NCBI GenBank assembly: GCA_016708305.1
Contig: JADJGB010000008.1
Location: 186,001 to 250,000 of the forward strand
Source of the DNA: Sphingobacteriales bacterium
GTDB taxonomy: Bacteria; Bacteroidota; Bacteroidia; Chitinophagales; Chitinophagaceae
DNA: 64,000 nucleotides
Reading direction: 5' to 3'
The notes under the pieces were generated by a model. It saw only the letters and a list, made by a program, of their open reading frames with translations, did no database searches and had not been told where the DNA came from. A program made the position numbers and the translations under genes. Below, one piece after another: positions 31,071 through 40,922 of the stretch (the stretch's first letter is position 1; the number at the start of each line of letters is the position of its first letter).

Positions 31071-32469
31071 GGCTCACCATTATTTACTGGGGACTAGGCA
31101 AAAAGTTTATGCAGTCTGAAAAGAAAGAATTTGGTATCGGTTACGCCTCTAAGGTTAGCCCTGAATAGTTTTATTTTAGCGTTGAATGATTCTGCATTGG
31201 CATTTGTATTTCGGTTATTGAAGAAATTAAGTATGTTATCTAAATTATATTTTACGGTATTAGCAACGGTATAAAACTCTTTTTAATGCCTGCTCTTGTA
31301 CTTTTTGTATCCATTGTTCAAACGCTGTCTTAGCAGATGCTTTTTGTTGGTTTTCGTATATGTTTCTAAAGGCTAAAGTTTGGTGGTAAGCAGTTTCTAA
31401 TACAGGGAAATATTTGAATAACAGGGTGGCTCTTTGTGTTTGATTTTCTGTCCAGTCGTTTTGTTTTTGGCTAAAATATATTTGCACCTTGCCAGTAATT
31501 GTTTGGGTGTTTCACCATTTTCCAGCATTACTGGTTCATATTTTATTTGTTGTTCTTTAGCCTTTTTAATGGCTGCATTTTCTTTGTCTAATTCTTTCCA
31601 TCGCAGGTTTATTCTTATGTGTTGCAAGGCTTCCATTGCCAGTTTTATTACATGGAATCTGTCGGTAACCAGAGTGGCATTTGTAAATACCTGCTTTACG
31701 GCAGCTTCCATGTTTTTGCCATATCAAGAGTGACTTCTTTTACCTGCAAACGCTTGTGTTCACAAAGTTTCATTAGGGTGGTTATAATGTCTTTAGATAG
31801 TGTTCCTTTGATGACGGCTACCAATGTACCCTGCTTTGCCCTGCCGTTTTTGTTGGTAACAAATGTGTATAATTCTCCTTTGGATAAACTTAGTTCATCT
31901 ATGCTTAGGTAGGCTCCAATGTTGTCCGGAAAAAGAAGATAATCTTCGCAGTGAGTGAGCTGGTTCCAGTCTTTAAAACCACTGCTATACTTTTTATAAT
32001 GACGGTTTAATTTTGAAGGCTGTATCTGATGGTAACCAGCTATGTTGCTGATAGTATCAACCTTTGTATCAACCTGTACCTTTAAAAAATCCGATAGTTC
32101 TTTGGTTAACCCTGAACCTTCGGCTACAAATGAAAAGTCGTTTCTGATAATTTTACCAGCCTCTTTTTTATGTCGCCAGCGTCTTCTTTTTATTGCCAAA
32201 TAAACTGCTTTGCCACGGACTGGGAAATCCTGTAGGGTTATCTCCGTAAAACCTTTTGACTCATATTGGGTACCATCCACATCTCCCAATATCATATTCC
32301 GTTCTTCCAATGAAATCTGAAAATAAACTGACCTGTCCTTTACAAAGCATAGTTCATCTATACCTGTAATATCAAAATATTCCAATAACCCCTTGGGTAA
32401 AAAATGACCGATATATGATGTATCCATGCAACAAAATTAGGCGTACTCCCCATTTAATGAAAGTGACCC
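31071..32469 (-). mobile_element. ISAon1-like (ISL3-related) insertion sequence, 1399 bp, nested
   Basis: Inserted inside the IS4-family transposase gene. The ends GGCTCACCATTATTTACTG (31071 onward) and the complement of the other end, GGGTCACTTTCATTAAATG, match at about 16 of 23 positions. An exact 8-bp duplication GTTTTCAA flanks the element. It carries one transposase locus on the minus strand. Confidence 0.88.
31260..32427 (-). pseudogene. ISAon1-type transposase (frame broken twice)
   Basis: The first frame (243 aa) combines the ISAon1 N-terminal region (FLPKGLLEYFDITGIDEL) with the start of the DDE domain (YLSIDELSLSKGELYTFVTNK). The following frames give EAAVKQVFTNATLVTDRFHV (second Asp region) and the tail with QRATLLFKYFPVLETAYHQ. 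Both breaks fall in T5 runs, 31713-31717 and 31464-31468. An A6 on the coding strand would read DMAKNMEAAV and ILAKKQNDW and give one ~390-codon gene, so this copy may in fact be intact. Confidence 0.8.
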
Positions 32470-32477
32470 GTTTTCAA
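32470..32477 (+). repeat. 8-bp target duplication of the nested ISAon1-like element (right)
   Basis: GTTTTCAA, exact copy of 31063-31070. Confidence 0.85.
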
Positions 32478-32953
32478 ATCCAGTTGTGTATGCAACTTGA
32501 TACCGCCTTTTGTACTTCTGAATGTTGCCCAATAAAAAGTGGATAAACACAAATCAATAGTAGTGGCATCAATGGCAAATACATTGCCCTTGAGGGTGAC
32601 TTCCAGTCCATCATCATCAACATAAAGTTGCTTTGCTTCTTTAATGAGCAACATTGCAAGGTCTTCGTAAATGCGATAACAACGCTTTTCATTGGCTCTT
32701 GTAATAGTACTTAAAGAAACCACATCTCCAATACCGAGATGGTATGTTTTGATGCGTTTGCTTTTAAACACATCATAGTATCACTAATGCTTTCGCGGTG
32801 GGTGAGTTGTCCAAAAGCCATGCATAAAAATTGTTTCCAACAAGTGAATCCCCGCACCTTATAGTCGCCGGAGTACCTGTTTACAATGGTTTGGAAGGGT
32901 TTGTAGGAAATCAACCCCATTATCTGTGAGAAAACATATTTGCCTTGATTCAT
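32478..32953 (-). pseudogene. IS4-family transposase, N-terminal part
   Basis: Begins MNQGKYVFSQI at 32953 and contains FTCWKQFLCMAFGQLTHRES, then after a frame break at the T4 run 32747-32750 continues TYHLGIGDVVSLSTITRANEKR. The first catalytic Asp is in VFAIDATTIDLCLS, and GGIKLHTQLDLKT runs up to the insertion point. Rejoined with 30376-31062 it would be ~390 aa. Confidence 0.82.
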
Positions 32954-33112
32954 AATTGCTGAAAACCAGCAAATTACAAACTTTAATCCGCTCAAAAATT
33001 CAAATCGTTTCCAAATAAAATTCCTCGCAAACTCAATATTGACAATACTTTCAAAGAACTATAGAAAACCTCAACGCAACGCTAATGAGTTTTAATGAAT
33101 GTTTTGAATTGG

Positions 33113-33229
33113 CTATATTTCATTATAGTGTCTTTCCAGAAATAAGGATTTAAAAATCAATTCCGGCTGAATATGCAGGACATCGGCAATATGCCCGACA
33201 CTCATCACCTCCTCATCAACGGCATGCAT
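33113..33229 (-). pseudogene. Possible helix-turn-helix gene fragment next to IS4 element
   Basis: A 38-aa frame with MSVGHIADVLHIQPELIFKS, which resembles part of an AraC-type DNA-binding domain. There is a stop just upstream in frame, and no complete gene. It lies 24 nt outside the IS4-type terminal repeat, so it may be the remains of a regulator destroyed by the insertion. Weak support. Confidence 0.25.
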
Positions 33230-33301
33230 TTTCTAAGAAACCCTTTGCTTGTCTAAAACTCGTGCTGCATTTGATTTAAGAGGGTTCGTTTTTTGGCATA
33301 G

Positions 33302-34588
33302 TTACATAAACTCCCAACCGATATCGCTGCGGTAATACATGCCATCAAATTTAATTTGTTGCAAAACCGATTTTGACCTGAAAGCGGCTTCGGCTACATT
33401 TTCTCCAAAAGAAGTAACACAAAGCACCCGCCCTCCATTCGTTACAACTTGCTGCTCGTGCACTTTGGTACCCGCCTGAAAAATAATACTGCCTTCGGGT
33501 ATTGAAGAAGCCGGAGGGAACACTATCTTAAAACCCTTTTCAAAACTGCCCGGATAGCCACCGCTCACTGCCATCATGGTAACGGCCGTTCTGCTGTCGG
33601 TTTCGGTACTCATTTCATGCAATCTGTTTTGTGCAGCAGCCAGACAAAGATCAGCAATATTTGTTTGGAGCCTTGGCATTACCACCTCGGTTTCAGGGTC
33701 GCCCATACGACAGTTGTATTCAATAGTAAATGGTTCCTCATTTACCTTTATCAATCCGAAAAAGATGAATCCGGTATAATCAATATTTTCTTTATGAAGC
33801 CCGTCAACTGTAGGTTTTATAATCCGGGTAATAATTTTTTGCATAAATGCGTCATCGGCAAAGGGCACCGGGCTCACTGCGCCCATGCCACCGGTATTGA
33901 GGCCGGTATCTTTTTCGCCTATTCTTTTATAGTCTTTTGCTTCGGGCAGCAATACATAGTCCTTGCCATCGGTTAATACAAACACACTGAGTTCAATACC
34001 GTCCAAAAATTGTTCTACCACAACCCTCTTGCCTGCATCGCCAAATTTTGCCTGTTGTATCATGGCGCCAAATTCTTCAATCGCTTCTTCGTGGTTCTGG
34101 CAGATAACAACACCCTTTCCTGCTGCCAGTCCGTCTGCTTTAAGCACAATGGGCAATGAATGATTTTGTAAATATGGAATACCTTCTTCAAAACTTTCTT
34201 CTTTAAACTCTTTGTAAGCAGCCGTAGGAATCTGATGTCTTTGCATGAAGGCTTTGGCAAATGCTTTACTTCCTTCTAACTGAGCGCCAAACTGAGATGG
34301 ACCGATAAAATGAATATGCTTCAAAGAGTCGTTCTTTTTGAAAAAATCGCAAGCGCCTTTTACTAATGGCTCTTCCGGTCCGGCTATCACCATTTCAATT
34401 AAGTTTTCAAGGCAGAATTTACCAATTCCTTCAAAATCAGTGATACTCAGGTTGATATTGGCGCCGCATTGTGCAGTACCCGGATTACCCGGTGTCACAA
34501 AAACTTCGTCCCTGCCGTTACTGTGTTGTTGTATGTTCCAGGCTATAGCATGTTCGCGCCCGCCCGATCCGAGAATTAATATCTTCAT
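33302..34588 (-). CDS. purD: Phosphoribosylamine--glycine ligase
   Basis: Second step of purine biosynthesis: ATP-dependent ligation of phosphoribosylamine and glycine. ATG 34588 gives the canonical start MKILILGSGGREHAIAW; the longer frame to 34648 adds an unconserved tail. ATP-grasp motifs are LKADGLAAGKGVV, NTGGMGAVSP and EYNCRMGDPETEVVMPRL. The length, 428 aa, is normal. It stands alone, between the IS cluster and the divergent POT transporter. Confidence 0.94.
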   Translation of the reverse strand: MKILILGSGGREHAIAWNIQQHSNGRDEVFVTPGNPGTAQCGANINLSITDFEGIGKFCLENLIEMVIAGPEEPLVKGACDFFKKNDSLKHIHFIGPSQFGAQLEGSKAFAKAFMQRHQIPTAAYKEFKEESFEEGIPYLQNHSLPIVLKADGLAAGKGVVICQNHEEAIEEFGAMIQQAKFGDAGKRVVVEQFLDGIELSVFVLTDGKDYVLLPEAKDYKRIGEKDTGLNTGGMGAVSPVPFADDAFMQKIITRIIKPTVDGLHKENIDYTGFIFFGLIKVNEEPFTIEYNCRMGDPETEVVMPRLQTNIADLCLAAAQNRLHEMSTETDSRTAVTMMAVSGGYPGSFEKGFKIVFPPASSIPEGSIIFQAGTKVHEQQVVTNGGRVLCVTSFGENVAEAAFRSKSVLQQIKFDGMYYRSDIGWEFM

Positions 34589-34733
34589 ATTTTGATTTTT
34601 TGGTAGATAAAAAGTAATCAAATGATTAAACTTTTTAAAAGTCTGCAAATTTAAAACTGTTTAATTGCCAAAATGTTAAGATTGCCGAAAATATTTATCT
34701 TTAGCGTGTCTAAATCAATCAACAAAATAAAAA

Positions 34734-36449
34734 ATGATGAGTAATCCTGTAACGAAAGCGACAAATATGAGCCATCCCAAAGGAATTTATCTTTTGTTTT
34801 TTACCGAAATGTGGGAGCGGGTAAACTATTTTGGTATGAGAGCCATTTTCATTCTTTTTCTTACCAAAGCGCTTATGTTCAGCGATCAGGATGGTTCCAC
34901 GATTTATGGTAGTTTTACCGGTTTAGTATATCTCACGCCTTTGTTGGGCGGTTATCTGTGCGACAGGTATCTGGGCAACAGAAAGAGTATTATAACCGGT
35001 GGCATACTGATGGCTATTGGCCAGTTTGTCATGTTCTTATGCGCCAGTGTTCTTGAAAACAGAGACCTTTCTATTACCCTAATGTGGGTAGGACTGACCA
35101 TTATGATAATGGGGAATGGGTTTTTTAAACCCAATATTTCTACAATGGTTGGGAAATTATACCCCAAAGGTGACCACAGGATTGACAGCGCTTTTACTAT
35201 TTTTTATATGGGAGTAAATGTAGGCGCTTTTATAGCTCCGCTAATATGTGGTGGCGCATGGGTTGTGGGGGATATTCATACCTTCAAATGGGGCTTTCTG
35301 GTAGCATTTTTTGGAATGATTATCAGTGTGTTGGCATTTTATTTTTATCAAAACAAATATGTGGTTACTGCAGAAGGCGAGCCGATAGGTATGCCCATGC
35401 AAAAGATGAATTTTAAAACACTGGGAATGATTATCGGCGCTACTCTTTTATTGTTTTCTTTATTATCATTTAAATCTTTTTTCAAATTAGACTGGGACGT
35501 GGCCTGGTATCTGATATTAACCGCCATGATTGCAGTGCCGGCATTAATCATTACCGATAAATCGCTTACTGCACAGGAGCGCTCAAGAATCTGGGTGATT
35601 TTCATCATTGTATTTTTTGTTATCTTCTTTTGGAGCGCATTCGAACAGGCAGGCGCTTCGCTTACCTTGTTTGCCGACCGGAATATCGACCGTGCCATCA
35701 ATGTAAATATCCCGAAGGAGGTATTGGTTATTTTGGGTATTGCTATTGCGTATTTTGTGTCTCGAGCGCTTGTCTGGCTGTTTGAATGGAAGAAGATGGT
35801 CATTTATCTTGTTACCGGATTGGCTACAGTAATTATGCTTTGGTTAGTGTTTAACGAAACCCTCACAGATCTTCATTTGACCGAGTTTACGGCAAGTTGG
35901 TTTCAGTCTGTTAATCCTTTGGCAATTATTGTATTAGCGCCTTTTTTCACGTTTTTGTGGGGATGGTTGGATAAGAGGAAGAAGGAACCAGCATCACCAG
36001 TAAAAATGGTTTGGGGCATTGCCATTTTGTGTTTAGGATATATTTTAATCGCTTATGGTGTGAAGGGAGTGGACAGTCAAACCAAAATTGCGATGTGGTG
36101 GTTAGTTGCCCTGTATGTATTGCACACCATTGGTGAGCTGTGTTTATCACCTATCGGATTATCAATGGTTTCAAAATTAGCGCCTGTTCGGTTTGGTTCT
36201 TTGCTGATGGGCACCTGGTATTTGTCCAGCGCTTTTTCCAACAAATTTGCCGGAACACTCAGTTCTTACATTCCTCCTTCTGCAGAGGATGTGGCAACAG
36301 GTGTAGCCCATTACAGGTCATTATTGGGTTTTCAGATTACTAATTTGTACGATTTCTTTACGGTGTTTATAGTAATGAGCGGAACGGCGGCAATCATTTT
36401 GTTGATTCTAAGCGGTTGGCTTAAGAAAATGATGCACGGGATCAGATAG
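34734..36449 (+). CDS. Proton-dependent oligopeptide transporter (POT/PTR2 family)
   Basis: A 571-aa inner-membrane MFS protein with about 14 membrane segments. The proton-coupling motif E-x-x-E-R is in TEMWERVNYFGMRA (about residue 31), followed by the POT signatures GGYLCDRYLGNRKSI and FTIFYMGVNVGAFIAPL. It imports di- and tripeptides with protons. It is followed 192 nt downstream by an OPT-family transporter, so two unrelated peptide or siderophore uptake systems are adjacent. Confidence 0.9.
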   Translation: MMSNPVTKATNMSHPKGIYLLFFTEMWERVNYFGMRAIFILFLTKALMFSDQDGSTIYGSFTGLVYLTPLLGGYLCDRYLGNRKSIITGGILMAIGQFVMFLCASVLENRDLSITLMWVGLTIMIMGNGFFKPNISTMVGKLYPKGDHRIDSAFTIFYMGVNVGAFIAPLICGGAWVVGDIHTFKWGFLVAFFGMIISVLAFYFYQNKYVVTAEGEPIGMPMQKMNFKTLGMIIGATLLLFSLLSFKSFFKLDWDVAWYLILTAMIAVPALIITDKSLTAQERSRIWVIFIIVFFVIFFWSAFEQAGASLTLFADRNIDRAINVNIPKEVLVILGIAIAYFVSRALVWLFEWKKMVIYLVTGLATVIMLWLVFNETLTDLHLTEFTASWFQSVNPLAIIVLAPFFTFLWGWLDKRKKEPASPVKMVWGIAILCLGYILIAYGVKGVDSQTKIAMWWLVALYVLHTIGELCLSPIGLSMVSKLAPVRFGSLLMGTWYLSSAFSNKFAGTLSSYIPPSAEDVATGVAHYRSLLGFQITNLYDFFTVFIVMSGTAAIILLILSGWLKKMMHGIR

Positions 36450-36611
36450 ATATTCGGAGAAATATTTAAGCTTGATTACCTCTTGCAACAATAAAGGGTA
36501 CTATTATTCTTTGGAGAAGTATTAAAAATAAATCTGACATTCCTTTGGGATTAAATGAAACCTGATTTCAAAAGAATAACTATTTTTTTTTTCAATATTA
36601 CTTCAACCATT

Positions 36612-36619
36612 TAGCTTTG
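36612..36619 (+). promoter_or_regulatory. Candidate -7 box of the OPT gene promoter
   Basis: TAGCTTTG matches TAnnTTTG and lies 22 nt before the OPT ATG. No TTG is found at the expected -33 distance, so support is partial. Confidence 0.4.
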
Positions 36620-36641
36620 TTATAGAAACAAAACAAGCTAT

Positions 36642-38746
36642 ATGCAAAATTCTAACGAACCGAAAAAATTTATCCCTTTTATTGCTCCTGAAACTTCAAT
36701 GCCCGAGTTTACCCTTAAAGCGCTTATCATTGGTTTGGTGATGTGTGTAATATTAGGCGCGGCCAATGCTTATCTGGGTTTGCGTGCCGGTATGACCATT
36801 GCGGCAACCTACCCTGCTGCCGTAATTGGTATGGCTTTGATTAAAGTAATGAAAGGCAATATCCTGGAAGAAAACTTTGCCCGTACCGTAGGCTCCATTG
36901 GTGAATCGGTAGCCGCAGGAGCCATATTTACCTTGCCGGCTTTCTTTGTAGCCGGCCTTTGGGACCCGTTTTTTACAAAAGGACATTTAATCACCTCTGC
37001 CATCATATTAATAGCCGGTGGTATTTTGGGCATCATGTTTGTTGCCCTTTTGCGCAAAGTGATGGTGGAAGATGTGGAGTTACCATTTCCTGAATCAGTT
37101 GCTGCGGCTGAAATTCATAAAACCGGCCGCAACTCCGGTAGTGGCGGCTCCTTGTTTTTATTTGGCGCAATGGGGCTTGGGGCTTTAATTCAGGCGCTGG
37201 GGCAAATGAATTTTTTCAGAATCAGTTATGATAAGTTTATTGAGCTGAAAGCTCAGTTGATACCAAGCACTTCAATCAAAGTACAGGGCGGCGCTTTATT
37301 GAGCGCGCCGGCAGTAAGCCCGGCCTACATGGGTGTAGGTTACATCATTGGGCCGGTGTTGGGCGCTTTAAACTTTAGCGGGGGATTGATAGCCTGGGGC
37401 CTGCTAACCCCTGCCATATACTATTTTGTGGCTCCTTATTTTGACGCTAACTTTTTAAACTTATGGGCTACAGAGTTTGTAAAAGCATATCCAAAATTTA
37501 CAGCAGCCGAAGCACTGGAAAAAGTGAGCAGCCACGAGTTTCAGATTTCCCAAATCTGGCGCTTAATTGTTCGCCCGATTGCAATCGGCGGTATGTTGAT
37601 GGGTGCAGGGTTTACATTATTCAAAATGCGCAAAAGCCTCTCAGTGGGTATTTCGCGCTCTATCAGTGATGTAAAAAAAGCAGCCTCAGGGGGACATACT
37701 GCATTGAGGACAGAAAAAGATATCAGCTTTCCTTACATTATGCTGGGCATTGCTTCTGTAGCCGTGGTAACATTTCTGATTACGTTTTTTATATTTAAAA
37801 CGTCTTTTCTTCCTGCCATTGTGGCGGCAACGGTATTAATCGTTTTGGCATTTTTCTTTGCAGCTATTTCGGGGTATCTGGTAGGCATTATGGGTTCCAG
37901 CAATAATCCCATCAGTGGTTTAACACTCACTGCTTTGGTGGTTACTGCTCTCATTATGGTTATTATGGGTGTGGATGCCAATTCCGGAGGTGTGGCGGCT
38001 GTTTTGGGTGTGGCGGCAATCGTGTGTGTGGCGGCGGCTGTTGCAGGCGAAATGCTTCAGGACCTCAAAGCGGGCCATATTTTAGGCGGTACTCCTGGAA
38101 AATGCAGATAGGCGATATCATTGGAGTAGTGCTGGCCGGTGCCGTGATGTTCTTTGTGCTAAACTTCTTAAACGAAGCCGATATTGCGCAGGGTAACATG
38201 CCTGTGGCTCAAGGCGGCGGATATATTGGCGGATTCGGAAGTAAAAACCTGGCAGCGCCTCAGGCAGGTCTGATGGCAATGCTTTCTCAAGGAATTGTGG
38301 GCGGTCAAATGACCTGGCCACTGATTATTTTTGGAATGTTGATGGGGCTGGCATTTATATTAATGGGCGTAAAAAGCCCGATGCTGGTGAGTGTGGGCAT
38401 GTATCTTCCTTTAGAAACTACTTTTGCAATTTTCATTGGTGGCATCACTAAAGGAATTGTGGATATGGTAGCCAAAAAAAGGAAGCTGAATGAAGCTCAA
38501 AGGGCACGGGTTGACAATGTGGGTGTACTTCTTGCTGCCGGACTGATTGCCGGCGAAGCGCTTACAGGCCTTGCCTTTGCACCTTTTAAAATAGCCAATA
38601 TGAATATTACGCAGAGCCTTTATTCCAATCCATCGATTGTAATGGGCTTTACAATTATTATTCTGGTAGCGCTGGGTCTTATATTTATTCCTATCAGAAA
38701 CGCAGGAAGAGCAGATGAACCGGCACCTCCTTCGGCTAATTTTTAA
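36642..38746 (+). CDS. OPT-family oligopeptide transporter (frame broken once)
   Basis: Inner-membrane protein of ~700 aa with many hydrophobic segments. The N-terminus (MPEFTLKALIIGLVMCVILGAANAYLGLRAGMT) and PFPESVAAAEIHK are typical of bacterial OPT/YSL proteins. The frame breaks near 38096: one added T turns GGTPGKCR-stop into GGTPWKMQIGDIIGVVLAG, which continues to the end. The substrate is a peptide or metal chelate; it cannot be decided from sequence. A strong terminator follows. Confidence 0.88.
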
Positions 38747-38762
38747 TTAAATATCTTTAACA

Positions 38763-38812
38763 GTCATCCATGTCTGGTAAGGAGATACGCTGCCGTACAT
38801 GGATGACATTTT
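38763..38812 (+). terminator. Rho-independent terminator after OPT gene
   Basis: A perfect 11-bp stem GTCATCCATGT (38763-38773) / ACATGGATGAC (38797-38807) with a 23-nt loop, followed by ATTTTT. Confidence 0.75.
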
Positions 38813-38825
38813 TAAATAAAAAATC

Positions 38826-39182
38826 TTGACTTCTACCGAAAAGAAAACCGTCAATTATTTTGAATTGGTTCCAATGCGTTTGTGTGAGCACATTGTTGAA
38901 TCTTCTGGGTTAGTAACGGTATTGGTTCCTCGTTTCAGAAAAGAATTCTGGAAAAAGCTATTGCCCGAAAGACTGACCGAAAGGGATATAAAAATCCATC
39001 TGGACGAATTGGGTTCTGCTGTGTGGCAGCAAATGGATGGCAATAATAATGTAAGAACAATATGTAATCATTTGAACAACACCTTTGGCGAAAAAATGAT
39101 TCAGACCGAAGAACGTGTTACCAAATTTATTACCCAGTTGTTTGGAAACAATATGATTTCTTTTAAACAAGGTGAAGTTTAA
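38826..39182 (+). CDS. PqqD-family protein
   Basis: A 118-aa protein starting at TTG 38826. The region LDELGSAVWQQMDGNNNVRTICNHL near residues 60-83 matches the PqqD fold, which binds leader peptides for radical-SAM enzymes in RiPP pathways. No radical-SAM enzyme or precursor peptide is nearby. PqqD-like proteins of unknown role are common in Bacteroidota. It precedes the SQR-like gene by 73 nt. A later ATG at 38875 is possible but removes conserved-looking sequence. Confidence 0.65.
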   Translation: MTSTEKKTVNYFELVPMRLCEHIVESSGLVTVLVPRFRKEFWKKLLPERLTERDIKIHLDELGSAVWQQMDGNNNVRTICNHLNNTFGEKMIQTEERVTKFITQLFGNNMISFKQGEV

Positions 39183-39200
39183 AGAAAAATTTATCATTTG

Positions 39201-39208
39201 TAACTTTG
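39201..39208 (+). promoter_or_regulatory. Candidate -7 box of SQR-like gene promoter
   Basis: TAACTTTG matches TAnnTTTG and sits 47 nt before the ATG at 39256. A -33 TTG is not clear. Confidence 0.4.
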
Positions 39209-39255
39209 GTTACTAATACGCTGGTTGAGTATAGATAATTTTAGAAAAAATTGCC

Positions 39256-40713
39256 ATGTCTAAAATTGTTATACTCGGAGCCGGAATTGCCGGTCATACT
39301 GCTGCTTCGCATCTCAGAAGAAAATTAGGGAAAGAACATGAAGTTTTAGTGGTTTCGCCCAACAGTAATTATCAATGGGTGCCCTCCAATATCTGGGTGG
39401 GAGTAGGAAGGATGAAGCCAAAAGAGGTTATTTTCCCCTTAGAACCACTTTACAAAAAGAAAGGGATCGGGTATAAACAGGCCAAAGCAGTTAGTTTTCA
39501 TCCCGAAGGAGATATGCAGGAAAACACTCCCTATGTGATTGCAGAATATGTGGTTGGAGAAAATAAAGGGAAGCAGGAAAAAATTATTTATGACTATCTG
39601 ATTAATGCCACTGGACCCAGACTTGCCTTTGACCAGACAGAAGGATTAAATCCCGGCGAAAACAATATGTATTCTGTATGCACTTACGGACATGCCGAAC
39701 ACGCAGCACAAGGGCTAAAAGAATTGGAAGATAAACTAAAAAATTCGGATAAAAAACTCAAAATACTCATTGGTACCGGCCACCCGAAAGCTACTTGCCA
39801 GGGAGCTGCTTTTGAGTATATTTTAAATGTAGAAAACGAACTGAGAAGAAAAGGTCTGCGCGATAAAACTGAAATTACCTGGATTTCAAACGAATATGAT
39901 TTGGGTGATTTTGGTATGGATGGGATGTTACTTTCTTATAAGGGATTGAGAATGAAGTCCTCAGAAATGGTAGAAATGGTTTTTGAAGACAGAGGTATCA
40001 AGTGGATTTTACAGGCAGGAGTAACCAAAGTGGAACCCGGTAAGGTTTACTATGAAACGCTTGATGGTGAAGACAAAGTAGAAGAATATGATTTCGGAAT
40101 GTTGATACCTGCTTTTGCAGGACATCCGTTTAAAGCTTATGATAAAAATGGTGAAGACATTACACCTAAATTATTTCGTGGGTTTATGATTGTAGATGCC
40201 GATTATAGCGAAAAACCTTATGAGAAATGGACTGTGCAGGACTGGCCGGAAACTTATCAGAATCCAGATTATCCCAATATTTATGCTCCGGGTATTGCTT
40301 TTGCACCGCCACACTCGATTTCAAGGCCCAGAATGAGTAAGAATGGAACTCCGATTTTTCCTTCACCTCCCCGAACAGGTATGCCATCGGGCATTACCGC
40401 AAAGTTAGTGGCAGATAATATTATTGACCAGATAAAAGGTAAAAAATCAAATATACATAAAGGCTCTTTGGGCAATATGGGTGCGGCCTGCATTGCATCA
40501 GCCGGGTTTGGATTGACAAAAGGCTCTGCCGTAAGTATCACCACTTTTCCCATTGTGCCGGATTATGAAAAATATTCAAAAACTGGAGGCAGAGATATTC
40601 GTAAAACCTTTGGCGAAATCGGGTTGGCCGGTCATTGGGTAAAATATGCACTGCATATCGGCTTTCTTTGGAAAGCAAAAATGAAACCCTTTTGGTGGTT
40701 AATACCGGAGTAA
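39256..40713 (+). CDS. Sulfide:quinone oxidoreductase-like flavoprotein
   Basis: A 485-aa FAD-dependent oxidoreductase. FAD-binding GAGIAGHTAASHLR is at residues 8-21; three cysteines in the pattern expected of sulfide:quinone oxidoreductases lie in YSVCTYGHA, ATCQGAAFEY and MGAACIASAG. The C-terminal LHIGFLWKAKMKPFWWLIPE is amphipathic and suits membrane contact. It would oxidise sulfide and reduce the quinone pool. It is longer than typical SQR (~430 aa) because of inserted segments near residues 90-110. A 50-aa gene follows 27 nt downstream. Confidence 0.8.
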   Translation: MSKIVILGAGIAGHTAASHLRRKLGKEHEVLVVSPNSNYQWVPSNIWVGVGRMKPKEVIFPLEPLYKKKGIGYKQAKAVSFHPEGDMQENTPYVIAEYVVGENKGKQEKIIYDYLINATGPRLAFDQTEGLNPGENNMYSVCTYGHAEHAAQGLKELEDKLKNSDKKLKILIGTGHPKATCQGAAFEYILNVENELRRKGLRDKTEITWISNEYDLGDFGMDGMLLSYKGLRMKSSEMVEMVFEDRGIKWILQAGVTKVEPGKVYYETLDGEDKVEEYDFGMLIPAFAGHPFKAYDKNGEDITPKLFRGFMIVDADYSEKPYEKWTVQDWPETYQNPDYPNIYAPGIAFAPPHSISRPRMSKNGTPIFPSPPRTGMPSGITAKLVADNIIDQIKGKKSNIHKGSLGNMGAACIASAGFGLTKGSAVSITTFPIVPDYEKYSKTGGRDIRKTFGEIGLAGHWVKYALHIGFLWKAKMKPFWWLIPE

Positions 40714-40740
40714 TATTTTTAACATCAATAAATCAATATC

Positions 40741-40893
40741 ATGTCAGAAAGAATATCGAAATTTGAAAAATTCAAGATGCAAAATCCTGTTATCCAATTT
40801 TTTAAGTTCTTTTTCCTTAACTTCCGAATCCTGAACGTGGTTGCCAAAGGACATGGGGGAACACGTGATAAGGCATATAAAGACAAAAGATGA
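40741..40893 (+). CDS. Small protein (50 aa) downstream of SQR-like gene
   Basis: ATG 40741 to TGA 40891-40893. The protein is basic with a hydrophobic middle (NPVIQFFKFFFLNFRILNVV) and ends GHGGTRDKAYKDKR. The composition and the 27-nt spacing after the SQR-like gene suggest a real co-transcribed gene, possibly a membrane-associated partner. I know no family for it. Confidence 0.6.
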   Translation: MSERISKFEKFKMQNPVIQFFKFFFLNFRILNVVAKGHGGTRDKAYKDKR

Positions 40894-40922
40894 ACTATCG
40901 TTTTATTGTTACGATTGTTTTC

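Larger units (their letters stand above)
30362..33088 (-). mobile_element. IS4-family insertion sequence, itself interrupted by an ISAon1-like element
   Basis: The inverted repeats are TCATTAGCGTTGCGTT at 30362-30377 and its exact complement at 33073-33088 (16/16). Without the nested 1399-bp element and one 8-bp duplication the element is about 1320 bp. No clear target duplication was found at its outer edges. One transposase gene, read on the minus strand, is split by the nested IS. Confidence 0.85.
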
